Source: Ichthyophthirius multifiliis
Taxonomy: Eukaryota; Ciliophora; Oligohymenophorea; Hymenostomatida
Assembly (NCBI RefSeq): GCF_000220395.1
Contig: NW_004086471.1
Location: 8,043 to 39,059, forward strand
Direction of reading: 5' to 3'
DNA length: 31,017 nucleotides
Positions 13,747 to 23,674 of this stretch are shown one piece after another; the stretch's first letter is position 1; the number at the start of each line of letters is the position of its first letter. Below the pieces are notes generated by a model. The model did no database searches, was not told the origin of the DNA, and saw nothing but the letters and a program-made list of their open reading frames with translations. Position numbers and translations under genes: made by a program.

Positions 13747-14883
13747 ATGATAAAAACATCTTAATTTTCACTTAATATCAGCTCTATAAAACGCATATAG
13801 AATCCTTATTAATCTGAACTTATTTAATTTAACACGTATACATCGTCTGAAATTCCATTAATTGGCTATGATATACTAAAAAAATAAATAATGAACAGAA
13901 AATCACATTCCTATACATCATCAAATGGGACTGAGCCTGCAAAAGAGGCAGTAAGAAAATACTTTGGATTCGATCGTGCAACAACATAAGACATAATATT
14001 AACTCACGGATATAAAATTGGAATATTGAACTTGTTTTTATCAATAACAAATCCTGGAGACAACATATTAAGTTGCGAACCTTTTTATTTTAAAGAATTG
14101 AAAATAGAATCAAGAATATATTTAAAATAATAAATAGAAAATGATTAAGAATTTTTAAATTTTGAAAAAATGTAAAGTTTGGTAGATGAAAAAACTCGCT
14201 TTATATATATAAATAGCGAAATATGTCCATAAATATATAGAAGAAAAACAATAGAGAAATTGCTAGAATTTAGCAAAAAAAATAAGCTTTTTATAATTTC
14301 TTTGGAACTTTTTCCTTAAAGGGTTTCTCCTTTAATTGAGAATAACACTGAAATTCCTATAATTATAATTTCAGGTATTGAAAAATTATTTTAAGTAGAA
14401 GGATGGGGTTTAGGATGGATAATTTTCTTTGATTAAAATAAGAAATTATAAAAAATAAAATAAGGTTGTAATACTATTTGTTAACTTTTTTTACATCCTT
14501 GCTCTTTTGTGATGGCTAGTTTACCTGAATTATTTGATACTGTTTTGATTGATTAAAATAAATAAGAAAATTTTATTTAATAAATCTAATCTATTAAGAA
14601 TATTAAAGATCTTTAAAATGAAAATAATATTTATCTTAACTTTAATATTGATTTTGATGAAATTAACAATAATTAAAATTAATAAGATTTCTTGGAGGCA
14701 TTTTCTATAGAATAAAGAGTTTAAATTTTAGAAAGAAATATTAAAAGATAAAATATTACAATACCCTTTTTTGAGAATTCATAGAAATAATAATTATTTA
14801 TTGATAAACTCACATAGTTTTGCTTAAATAATTCTAAAAACAATAGCAATAATAAAGAATAAAATAATAATAATTTATCATGA
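13747..14883 (+). CDS. Tyrosine-aminotransferase-like protein, probable pseudoenzyme
   Basis: Intronless, 378 residues, somewhat shorter than usual tyrosine aminotransferases (about 420-450). Fold-type I aminotransferase features follow in order: HSYTSSNGTEPAKEAVRKYF (substrate-side loop), DIILTHGYKIGILNLFLSI, NPGDNILSCEPFYF, LVDEKTRFIYIN, SGIEKLF and GWGLGWIIF. The Schiff-base lysine is present (K213). Other PLP and substrate residues are not: the Asn of the usual SNP motif aligns with I159, the Asp of the usual ADEIY motif with L186, the Tyr of that motif with F189, and the substrate-carboxylate Arg of GWRLGW with G221. The reading frame itself is clean, so this looks like a maintained protein of altered function rather than a decayed gene. 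It converges with the aldehyde dehydrogenase, 82 bp away. The C-terminus is Asn-rich. Confidence 0.85.
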
Positions 14884-14965
14884 AAATACAAAAATAATTA
14901 AATATATATTTTATATTTATAAAAACTACATAATAAAAATATAAAATTACATAAAAACCTAATTT

Positions 14966-16348
14966 TCATTTAATCCACATACTTTTAATATTAGTAAATT
15001 CAAGAGCTCCATGATATCCACATTCTCTCCCGTATCCACTATCTTTTATTCCTCCAATAGGCAATCTAGAGTCACTTCTGACAAAATCATTAACATAAAC
15101 AGTACCTGTTTCTATTTATTTTGCAATTTCTTCTGCTTTTTATAAATCTTTACTCACAATACAAGCCCCTAACCCATATCGACTATCATTAGCAATCTAA
15201 ATAGCTTCTTCAATATTTTTGACTTTAAAAACAGAGAAAACCGGTCCAAATATTTCTTCTTAATTTGCAATATTATTACTATTAATATTTTCAAGTACAG
15301 TAGGTTAAAAAAAGTTTCCTTTAGGAAAAACATCTTAGAGACACCTATTTCCTCCAAAAGCGATTTTTGCCCCTTATTGCACACTTTTTTCAATTTAAGC
15401 TTCCAAGTTTTATAATAAATCAATTCTAGCAAGAGGTCCTAATTCAGTTTCTGCTAAAAAAGGATTTCCTATTTTAACCTTCTATAGTCTTTTTATTAAC
15501 TTTTCTATAAACGAATCATATATACTTTTAATAACTAAAAATCTCTTTGAACTAATACATACTTACCCAGCATTTGCTAATCTGCTTTTAATAGCTAAAT
15601 TAACAGCTAGATCTATATCTGCATCTTCGCAAACTATAAAAGGATCATTCCCTCCGAGTTCAAGGGTTGATTTTTTAATGTATTTTCCGGCCATTTAGGC
15701 TATTTAAGAGCCTGTTTTCGTACTTCCGGTAAACGCAATACCTTTTATATGCCTGTTTTTGCAAATTAATTCTAATTAAGAAGGTGATGTGAATACGTTT
15801 TAATATTCAAAATGATCGAAACCTGCTTTTTGGAACAATTCTTATACAGCTAAGCCTACTAAAGGTGTGGAATCTGAAACACGGACAAGTGCTGAATTGC
15901 CAGCTGATAGAGCAGAAATCATACCTTTGAAAATAAACCAGAAAGGGAAATTAAATGGGAGTATATAATGTATTATGCCTAATGGTTAATATAAAATCAT
16001 AGATTTTTTAGCTTCTGTTTTTATTCGCTCTGATTTATATAACTTATCAAGATTTTCGATTATGTATTTGCAATGGGCAGACGATTTTTATACTTCGGCT
16101 ATAGATTAGGTAATTGGCTTTCCAGTTTCTGTTGTAATAATTTTTGCATAATTTTCAAAGTTTTAGTCAATTAGGGAAGTTAGAGAGTGAAGACGATCAT
16201 ATTTTTGTTAAAATGATAAATTTTTTTAAATTGAATAGCCTTTTAAAGAAAGTTCGATATGATTTTGGAGTTATGAATCAGTAATAAAATCGAATTCTTT
16301 AATAATTTCGTTAGTTAAAGGAGAACAAGATATAAATTTTCGTATCAT
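14966..16348 (-). CDS. Succinate-semialdehyde / aldehyde dehydrogenase, NAD(P)+-dependent
   Basis: Intronless, 460 residues, full family length, starting [15 protein letters not shown]. The ALDH signature elements are complete: [10 protein letters not shown] with the oxyanion Asn N133, GSTKTGSQIA (coenzyme loop), LELGGND with general base E230, NAGQVC with nucleophile C264, [11 protein letters not shown], and the C-terminal [12 protein letters not shown]. The enzyme oxidises an aldehyde to a carboxylate; the closest remembered resemblance is to bacterial Sad/YneI succinate-semialdehyde dehydrogenase (shared patterns around GQVC..KRF, QGAK..FGG and SD.R..GGIK.SGYGRE). Succinate semialdehyde as substrate is therefore inferred, not proven. 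No strong mitochondrial presequence is visible. It is convergent with the aminotransferase-like gene; their 3' ends are 82 bp apart. Confidence 0.95.
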
Positions 16349-17530
16349 TTATTTTTTTATGTAAAGTTATTATTCAATTTTTTTAATAAGTATTTATTTA
16401 TAATTAAAATTAAAATAAAATATTTTCTATTCTAAATAATAAGATATTTTGTATTATATTAAATCATAGCTTTTTTTTTAAGAATATTTTAATAAAAAGT
16501 TTTTAGTTGTTTTATTTAATTAATTTAAAATAATTAAATATAAAAAAGTAATTAAAATATATTTTAGTTATGAATATTAATTATATCTAAAAAAATATAC
16601 TAATATAATAAATATTATATTATAATAAATTTGAAATATTTTTTTAAATAAATTATTTTGATTTTTAATATTTATAAAATAGTTGCTAATTAGAAAAAAA
16701 AAATCAATTCTTAAAATAATGCTGTAGTTTAAATAATATAATAAAAAAAAAAAATTAATAATTAAATTTTTTAATGTAAAAGTAAAAAATTATAATTTTT
16801 GTTCTTTATAATTAAATATTAGTAAACTTTAAATTTTTTATTAAATAATTTTAATACAATAAAAATAAAGAATTATAAAAATCTATGAATATTTAAAATT
16901 GAATTAAATAAATAATAAAAAGCAAAAAAAAATACAACATAATCTAATATTTAATTTATTAATAAAAAAATAAATAAACAATATATATATATGAAAAAAA
17001 GTTCTATTCATAAATAAATTATTTAATTAATAAAAAAAAAAAATATTTACAATTATATAAATTTAATTTAATTTAATGATGATTAAATTTCTTCTATATA
17101 AAAAATGATATAAGATATAACTTAAATATTATATGGCAAAAAAAAAATAGTAAAAATATATAATAATAACAAATAATAAAAAAAAGAAATAATAAAAATT
17201 AAATATTAATATAATAAAAATTATATTTGATTATATAAAAATAAAAAATAAATTTTAAGTTTAAATTATTAATATATTTATTTAAATATTTATATAAATA
17301 TTTTAATTAGATATTAAATAATTATATTAATTTATAATTTTATTAATTTAATAATTTATATATTAAAATTTTTAAAAATCTAAGAACTTATAATTTATTA
17401 ATTTAAAAATAAATATTAATTAATAATTACTTTATTACTTTAATAAATAAGTAAATAATATACTAATAAATTAATATATTTAATAATAAATAAATATTAA
17501 AATTAATTATTAATAAAAATAAAAAAATAT

Positions 17531-17602
<72 letters not shown>

Positions 17603-18258
17603 TCTTTTATCTTTTTTTTTTTTATAAAAATTTATTTTTATTTTTTATTAAATTATTTATTTTAAAAAAAAAAAAAATAACATTAAAATTTAAAAATATA
17701 TTTATTATTATTTATATTTTATTTCTTTTTATTTGATTTTAAAATATATTTTTTTTTATATATTTATAATAACTAATTTTTTTTTATATATATAATTTTT
17801 TTTTAATATTTTTTTTTTTTTTCTTTTTAATAATTTTATTTAAATTAATAAATATTTAAAATTAATATTTCAAAACATATATATACTTATTTATACAAAT
17901 AATAATTTACATATAATAATTAATATTAATAGTTTTATTTTTTTATATATTTGAATTATAAATAATATATTTTTTTTATACTTTTTATATATTATATATT
18001 TAAACATTTCTTTTTATATAAACATATTTATATGATATATGATTTTAAATTTATATATCAAATAGTCAAAATTATTTATTTAAAAAACTAAATAAAATAT
18101 AAATTATTTTTTTGAATTTAAGAAATTTTTTTTATTATTTTCAATATAATATAATTTGTATTAAATATAAAAAATATAAAAATCAATAATTAAATTAATA
18201 AATCTAAAATAGTAATAAATAAAAATAATTATATTTATATATAAAAATAAATAAATAA
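16349..18258. other. Long AT-rich spacer
   Basis: About 1.9 kb of almost pure A/T with long homopolymers and a tetranucleotide microsatellite (listed separately). No credible coding frame or RNA gene is seen. It separates the divergent 5' region of the aldehyde dehydrogenase from the 3' end of the small secreted protein gene. Confidence 0.65.
17529..17602. repeat. (TTTA)n microsatellite
   Basis: About 18 uninterrupted copies of the tetranucleotide TTTA. It is simple-sequence DNA in a spacer, with no associated feature. Confidence 0.95.
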
Positions 18259-18810
18259 TCATTATGAATATTAACCAAGTAAATAGGCAATTAATTTTAA
18301 AGCATCATGTCCTAAGTCAGCTATTGTTTATCCTGCTTAATTATATTATTATATATTCCACTACTTTAAATCTTAACCAAATGTTTAAGTTACATGATTT
18401 ATATGTGATAATACATAAAATGTAACTTTCTATTTGAGAGCGTTTGGATCAGCGCCTACAAGATTATAAGCAATTTTTATTTTATTTAATTCTTAGTTTC
18501 CTTTTAAACAATCACTTACACTTTAAGGAAGAGTTTTCGCAAAACTTTCTAAACTGGTAAATGCAGCATTTAAATGAAGAGCACTAGATGCGTTTTGCAA
18601 AAAACCAGGAATAAAAGCTGTTATTTTTGCAGCTGTTTCTGCATCTATACATGAGATAATTGTTTAAGGATCTGTTAATTAATTTTCTTCATATAATCCG
18701 TTCAATAATTATTAAAGAATATCTTGATTTAAATCATTTACAATTAGGCTTCGAAGGTTATAAGCAAAAGATGCAGTTATTAGTAAAAATACAATTAACA
18801 TTTATGTCAT
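18259..18810 (-). CDS. Small secreted protein, 183 residues, family unknown
   Basis: Clean intronless frame with much higher G/C than its surroundings and TAA/TAG used as Gln. A textbook signal peptide opens it (MTQMLIVFLLITASFA, cleavage likely just after). The mature part is predicted mostly helical, rich in Ala, Leu and Gln, with only two cysteines (C54 in IISCIDAE and C101 in SDCLKGN), which could form one disulfide. It ends LKLIAYLLGQYSQ. No membrane span follows the signal peptide, so export or delivery to a secretory granule or vacuole is inferred. I do not recognise the family; it may be ciliate-specific. Confidence 0.85.
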
Positions 18811-19693
18811 TTTTAATTTTTAATTTTTTATATTTAATTTTTATTATATAAAATAATAATTATATAATATATGTTATAATAATTAAAAATAAATAAATAA
18901 ATAATAAATTTAAATAATTAATAAATATATATTTTTTGATTTAGATAAATTATTCATAATAATTTTATTTTATACATAAATATTATTAAATATTTATTTT
19001 TTAATATTTTATTATTAAATTTCTAATATTTAAATTTAATATAAATTTTAAAATTTTTTTACTCATAAAAATAAAAAATATTTATTTTTTTCTTATGTAT
19101 CTAATTATTTATATTATAATATTTGAATAATCTGCATTAATGTTTTTTTTTATTATTTTTTTAAATAAAAAATTATTATTAAAGATTAATAAAAAATTAT
19201 TATTAAAGATTAATAAAAAATTAATATTAAATATTAATAAAAAATTATTTTTATTAATTTATTAAATATTTATATAAGAATATAATAAAAAATTAATTCT
19301 TTTTATATACATAATTTATTTTATATTTAAAATAAAAGTAAAATATATGAGTCAAATTATATAAAAATATATATATTTTAAATAAAATAGTTTAAAATAA
19401 TAGATATATATAATTTATAGAAATAAAATTTTCTATAAAACAGTATTTTCTAAAAAATAATTATCATTCTACATTAAAAATTTTAAGAATATAAATATTT
19501 ATTTTATATTATTAAAATTTATATTATATATAAAAAGGATAATCTAACTTTTTAAATTTTTCTAAAAAAAAATTTAAAGGAAATTAAACAATATAAAATA
19601 TAAAAAATTGTTCAAAATTATAAATATATAATTAAACTTAAATATTTTAATTTTAATCTTACAATTGTTTTTATATGTATAATAAAAAAAAAA
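18811..19693. other. AT-rich spacer between two minus-strand genes
   Basis: It should hold the promoter of the secreted-protein gene and the 3' UTR of the complex I assembly factor gene. No coding frame or RNA gene is recognised. It contains a 24-bp tandem repeat, listed separately. Confidence 0.6.
19163..19258. repeat. 24-bp tandem repeat, four copies
   Basis: Copies at 19163-19186, 19187-19210, 19211-19234 and 19235-19258. The unit is roughly TAATAAAAAATTATTATTAA plus AGAT. The first two copies are almost identical and the last two diverge progressively. Confidence 0.85.
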
Positions 19694-20775
19694 TCATAAA
19701 TTAGCAGGAATTAAAAAAGTACAAATATTTAACTAATCTTCTGCACAAAACATTAAAAGTAGAACATGCTTCAAAACTATAAAAAAATATATTAAAAAAT
19801 AAAATTTAAAAATTTAATTTACAGTCGGAAGTACATCAACTCTAATATTTTATTTAGCAAATCTATCATAAATACTTTCTTCTAAAAAGAACTTTTCTTT
19901 GCCAGTTCCAATAATTATATAATCTAAATAAATATAATTTTTAAAAAAAATAAAAAAATTAAAAATTATATAAAAACAAATTTAAATAATATATAAAATG
20001 AATTAATCAAAAAAATATATATATAAAAATTTATATTTATATTAATATATATATGTTTATATATATATATATTAATTTTTTTTTCTTTCAATTAAATATT
20101 CAATCAATATATATATAACATAACATTTTATTTTTATCTTTCTTACATTTATTTTGAATTTTTTATAAATATTTTTATATTATATTTATAAATACTTAAA
20201 CAAAAGTTTATATTTACCTGGTCTTGGTTTTACAAATTCAATAAAATCTAAAGTATGAGCCTTTATATCTGCAGCTGTTTATACATCCCATAAAAATACT
20301 TAATTAGGGAATATTAATAAGCTTCCAGGATACCAAACATTATTCACAGAAAAATATCCATTTCCAAGTCCAAAAACTTAATTTATACTTTTTATAATTA
20401 TATTTATATATTTGAAAATATTTTTTTATAAAATAATCTATTACTGATCTTTTTTTTTAATGAATCTTCATAAAAATTAAATACATCTTTTGTAGGATTT
20501 ACATTTATTTTAGGATTGTAAAAATCGTCTTGCTTTTGAATTTTAAAATTTTTAATTGGCAATTTGGTTTCTCTATTCTGTAATTTTTCTTTTAATTTTT
20601 ATTTATCTAATGTTGTTCTTTAAAAATCTTTATTATTATATTATTTTAATATTTCTTCCATTTGTTTTTATCGAGTTTCAGGAGAAAAATCATCCTTTTT
20701 TCCTGAGAATTTATTATTTAATACTTTCCTAGTTATACATAAATGATTAATTTATTATATTAATTTTAAAATCAT
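19694..20775 (-). CDS. Mitochondrial complex I assembly factor, NDUFAF3/DUF498 family
   Basis: Spliced, in minus-strand order: exons 20775-20445, 20376-20218, 19923-19823 and 19776-19694. Introns are 68, 294 and 46 bp, all GT...AG. The N-terminus MILKLIQQINHLCITRKVLN is basic and looks like a mitochondrial presequence; a charged linker follows. The DUF498 core is recognisable: GYFSVNNVWYPGSLLIFPN, VFLWDV, DFIEFVKPRPDYIIIGTGKE, and RFAKQNIRVDVLPT. The family helps build the Q-module and membrane arm of NADH dehydrogenase in the matrix. In the last exon the expected ACSTFNVLC and the following AEDQLNICTFLIPAN lie in different frames, and neither matches the phase of the preceding exon; total exon length is not a codon multiple. 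An assembly error, a mis-placed splice site or a real lesion could explain this. Confidence 0.8.
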
Positions 20776-20931
20776 TTTATTTTAATTTATTAAATAAAAT
20801 GAAAAAAAGATTTATTATCTTATACGTATTATAATTTATAATTATTCTATTTTAATAAATAAAATATATATTTTTTTTTATTTATATAAACTATTTTCTA
20901 AATATATTGTTTCTAAAAGTTTTTATATTTA

Positions 20932-21129
20932 TCATTTTTTCATTTAATCATCGATCTTTATTTTTTTTAATTTATTAGTAATAGAATATTGCTTATTATT
21001 ATAGTTATTAATTTTGAAGTCTTTATTTTGGTTCTTATATTTTTTTTACGTCATTTTTACTTTTTTCATATTTTTACTATATTTACAATAAATCAATACA
21101 AAAAACAAATAAAAATAGATTATTGCCAT
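20932..21129 (-). CDS. Possible small single-span membrane peptide, 65 residues
   Basis: Open frame from ATG to TGA. It begins MAIIYFYLFFVLIYCKY, a hydrophobic segment able to act as signal anchor, and continues as a strongly basic Lys/Asn-rich tail. The frame is too short to be significant by length and no family is recognised. It lies on the same strand, 156 bp upstream of the complex I assembly factor start, so it could also be an unspliced leader or a first exon. Confidence 0.35.
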
Positions 21130-22490
21130 TTTTTTTGATTGAATTTTAAAATAAATTACAAAAAAAAAAAATATGAACGATGAATAATTTTTTTAAATAT
21201 TAAAAGATAATTCATTTGTTATTATTAAAATTATGAATTAATTTAATAATATAGAAATATATTTTTACATTAGTGTTAATTATAAAATTTTCTATTTATA
21301 AATTATTATTAAAAAATATTTATTTATATTAAATTTTAATTAAATAAACATCTTATTTTTGATGATTTATTATCTATTTTTATTCTCGCTCATACTAATT
21401 TATAAAAATAAAAACTATTTATAATATTTTTTTATAAACTATAATAATAACAATTTTTATATCTACTTACTCATTAAAGTTTTAAACTAAATATATATAA
21501 AAAAATATATTTTCTAATAACAAAAATTTAATAAAATTTTATTTAATACCAAAATTTTTATTTTCTCTTTCGCTTTTATTTTTATTTTACTTTTTATATA
21601 GATTTATAAAAAATAACAAATTTTAACGTATTTATTATTTTAAATTTTTTATAATTTTTTTTTAAAAATATAATTTTTTTAAATTAAAAATGAATAAAAT
21701 AACCAAAACAATTAAATTAATATTAGGTTTGGGTTACTATAAGTCCATATTAATATTAATCTCTTTGTATTTCAACACTTTTTGATTTATTTTGTTCAGC
21801 CTATACTTGTAACAGGTTCAAAATATTTTTTAGTAATATTAATTGATCATTCAAGCTTTCTTTTAAAACAATAAAAAAAATTTTATTAATTTTTATTTTA
21901 TTTTTATATATATGCGCCTTATAGCAATATATCTTTAAATATTTATTATTTAATATAAAATTTAAAAATAATAATATCGTTTTTTTATTTAAGAATTAAT
22001 ATTATTTTATTTTAAAGACTATTATTATTAATACTTGAAGTTTTATATATTTTTTATATATACAATTTATATTATTTATATATATTTTGTTATGAATACT
22101 AATGCTAAAAAATAAATTATTTATTATTATTCGAATAATATATCTTTAAACTATTATTATCAATAAGTAGCCCTATTAATCTATTACAAGTATATCAATA
22201 TTACTTAGGGAATTTAAGTATAAAAAACAATTTTTAGGTCAATTGTTTTTTATTTTTTCAAAAGCTAACACTATAAATTTAATATGTATTTTAATACTTA
22301 TTGAAATTTTTCTCAAAACTTTTTCTAGATGAAACTTATAAAGCTATTTTTTAAAAAAGTATTAAAATTAATGAGAAATTATGGTATATAATATAAGATG
22401 CTTTAATGTATAAAATATAATAACAAAAAATATTAATAAAATATATATATATAAAATAAAAAAAGAAACAAAAATAAAAAGCATAAAAAA
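21130..22490. other. AT-rich spacer with two doubtful open stretches
   Basis: Mostly A/T. The part 21720-21870 is noticeably richer in G/C (see the separate entry). A plus-strand 70-codon frame at 22092-22304, starting MNTNAKKQIIYYY, is also open, but few TGA triplets lie nearby and no family is recognised. The right end must contain the RPB6 promoter. Confidence 0.45.
21471..21880 (-). other. Possible coding exon of an unknown protein
   Basis: On the minus strand the stretch from about 21868 down to 21720 reads ESLNDQLILLKNILNLLQVQ, then AEQNKSKSVEIQRDQ. It is heptad-like, avoids at least five TGA triplets in the other frames, and continues open to a TGA at 21471-21473. No in-frame ATG is found; a likely 3' splice site (TTTTAAAAG) sits just before it. 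Either an internal exon or a chance open frame; no family is recognised. Confidence 0.3.
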
Positions 22491-22572
22491 ATGAGTGAAG
22501 AAGATATAAAATTTTTTTCAGATTAAATAGAATATTATGAATAAAATCTTGATATTGATTAATCAAATGATT

Positions 22573-22603
<31 letters not shown>

Positions 22604-23139
22604 GGAGGATGAAGAAGAAGAAGAAGAGGATGAAGAGTAAGACTCTGAAAATTATCCTCCTTCTCCTGATTTAATATAATCATCAAGCACACCTAACAAT
22701 TAATCCTCATAAAAGCATAACTTAAATGATGATGAGCAATAAAATAGTGTAAAAAAAGATTAAAAGCATTAAAATGAAGAATAATAATCAGAAACATGCT
22801 CAGAATATATTGATAATTGTGTAATATTAGAATAATATGATAAAAAATTAGAAAACAAAGAAAAAATAACGCCACCATTTTTAACAAAATATGAAAAAGC
22901 AAGAGTTATAGGCACAAGAGCTTTACAAATAGCTTAAAGTTCACCCATTTATGTCGATACTGAGGATAGTAATTTTTTTATATTTTTAAATATTGATTTT
23001 TATACATAGAAGAATATGATCCAATTGTTATTGCAGAAAAAGAATTTGCTTTAAAAAAATTCCATTTATAATTAGAAGATATTTACCTAATAAATAATAT
23101 GAAGATTGGCCTTTAAATTAATTGTAATATAAAGAATGA
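22491..23139 (+). CDS. RPB6: DNA-directed RNA polymerases I/II/III common subunit RPB6 (RPABC2)
   Basis: Exons 22491-22968 and 23010-23139 flank a 41-bp GT...AG intron. The conserved RPB6 core is unmistakable: [34 protein letters not shown], then [20 protein letters not shown] near the C-terminus. RPB6 is shared by all three nuclear RNA polymerases and anchors the clamp. The N-terminus is a low-complexity acidic tail with a long Glu/Asp run (codons 25-45) followed by Ser/Gln/Asn-rich sequence, typical of eukaryotic RPB6 but long here. The two halves of exon 2 lie in frames offset by one base: the seven-A run at 23053-23059 is one short for the conserved KIPF reading. In an essential gene this is best explained as a homopolymer undercall; corrected length would be about 202 residues. 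Confidence 0.93.
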
Positions 23140-23674
23140 TGTATATTTTAGAAAATAATACTTTATTTATAATATACGTATTTTGATTTATAATTTATTT
23201 TTTATTTTTCAAATTAATATTATTATTTTTATTAATTAAAATATTTTGTAATATATTAATCTTATATATTATTATATTTATTTTAAAATCATTTTCAGTA
23301 CGTTTTAATTAGTATTTTTAAATTTACATTTTGATAATTAAATAATTTAAATATAAATAATTATATATATGTTATGAATAAGCTAGATATTGTTTCAGTA
23401 GTTTTGATATCTTATTTAATTTTAATAAAGAAAATTAAATATTACTATTATTTAATAAATTCATTTTTTATTTTCATAATAAATTCATTATTTTTTTAAA
23501 GTAAATTAAAAAATTGAATTTTTAAAATTTAATAGAATGATAAAATAATATATTTAGAATAATATAAAAATATTTTTTTTATATAGCAAATAATAAAATT
23601 AATACTATATATTATAAAAAAAAAATCGATATATTAATTTATTTAAAAAAAATAAGCGCTTTAAATTAAAAAAA
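23140..23674. other. AT-rich spacer between RPB6 and the SMARCAL1-type helicase
   Basis: 535 bp of A/T-dominated sequence, with no coding frame or RNA gene recognised. It must serve as the RPB6 3' end and the promoter of the helicase gene. Confidence 0.6.

Noticed and set aside
14883-14966. Aminotransferase plus succinate-semialdehyde dehydrogenase as a GABA-shunt pair.
   Set aside because: The aminotransferase is tyrosine-type, not GABA-type, and appears inactive; convergent neighbours in a ciliate are weak evidence for a shared pathway.
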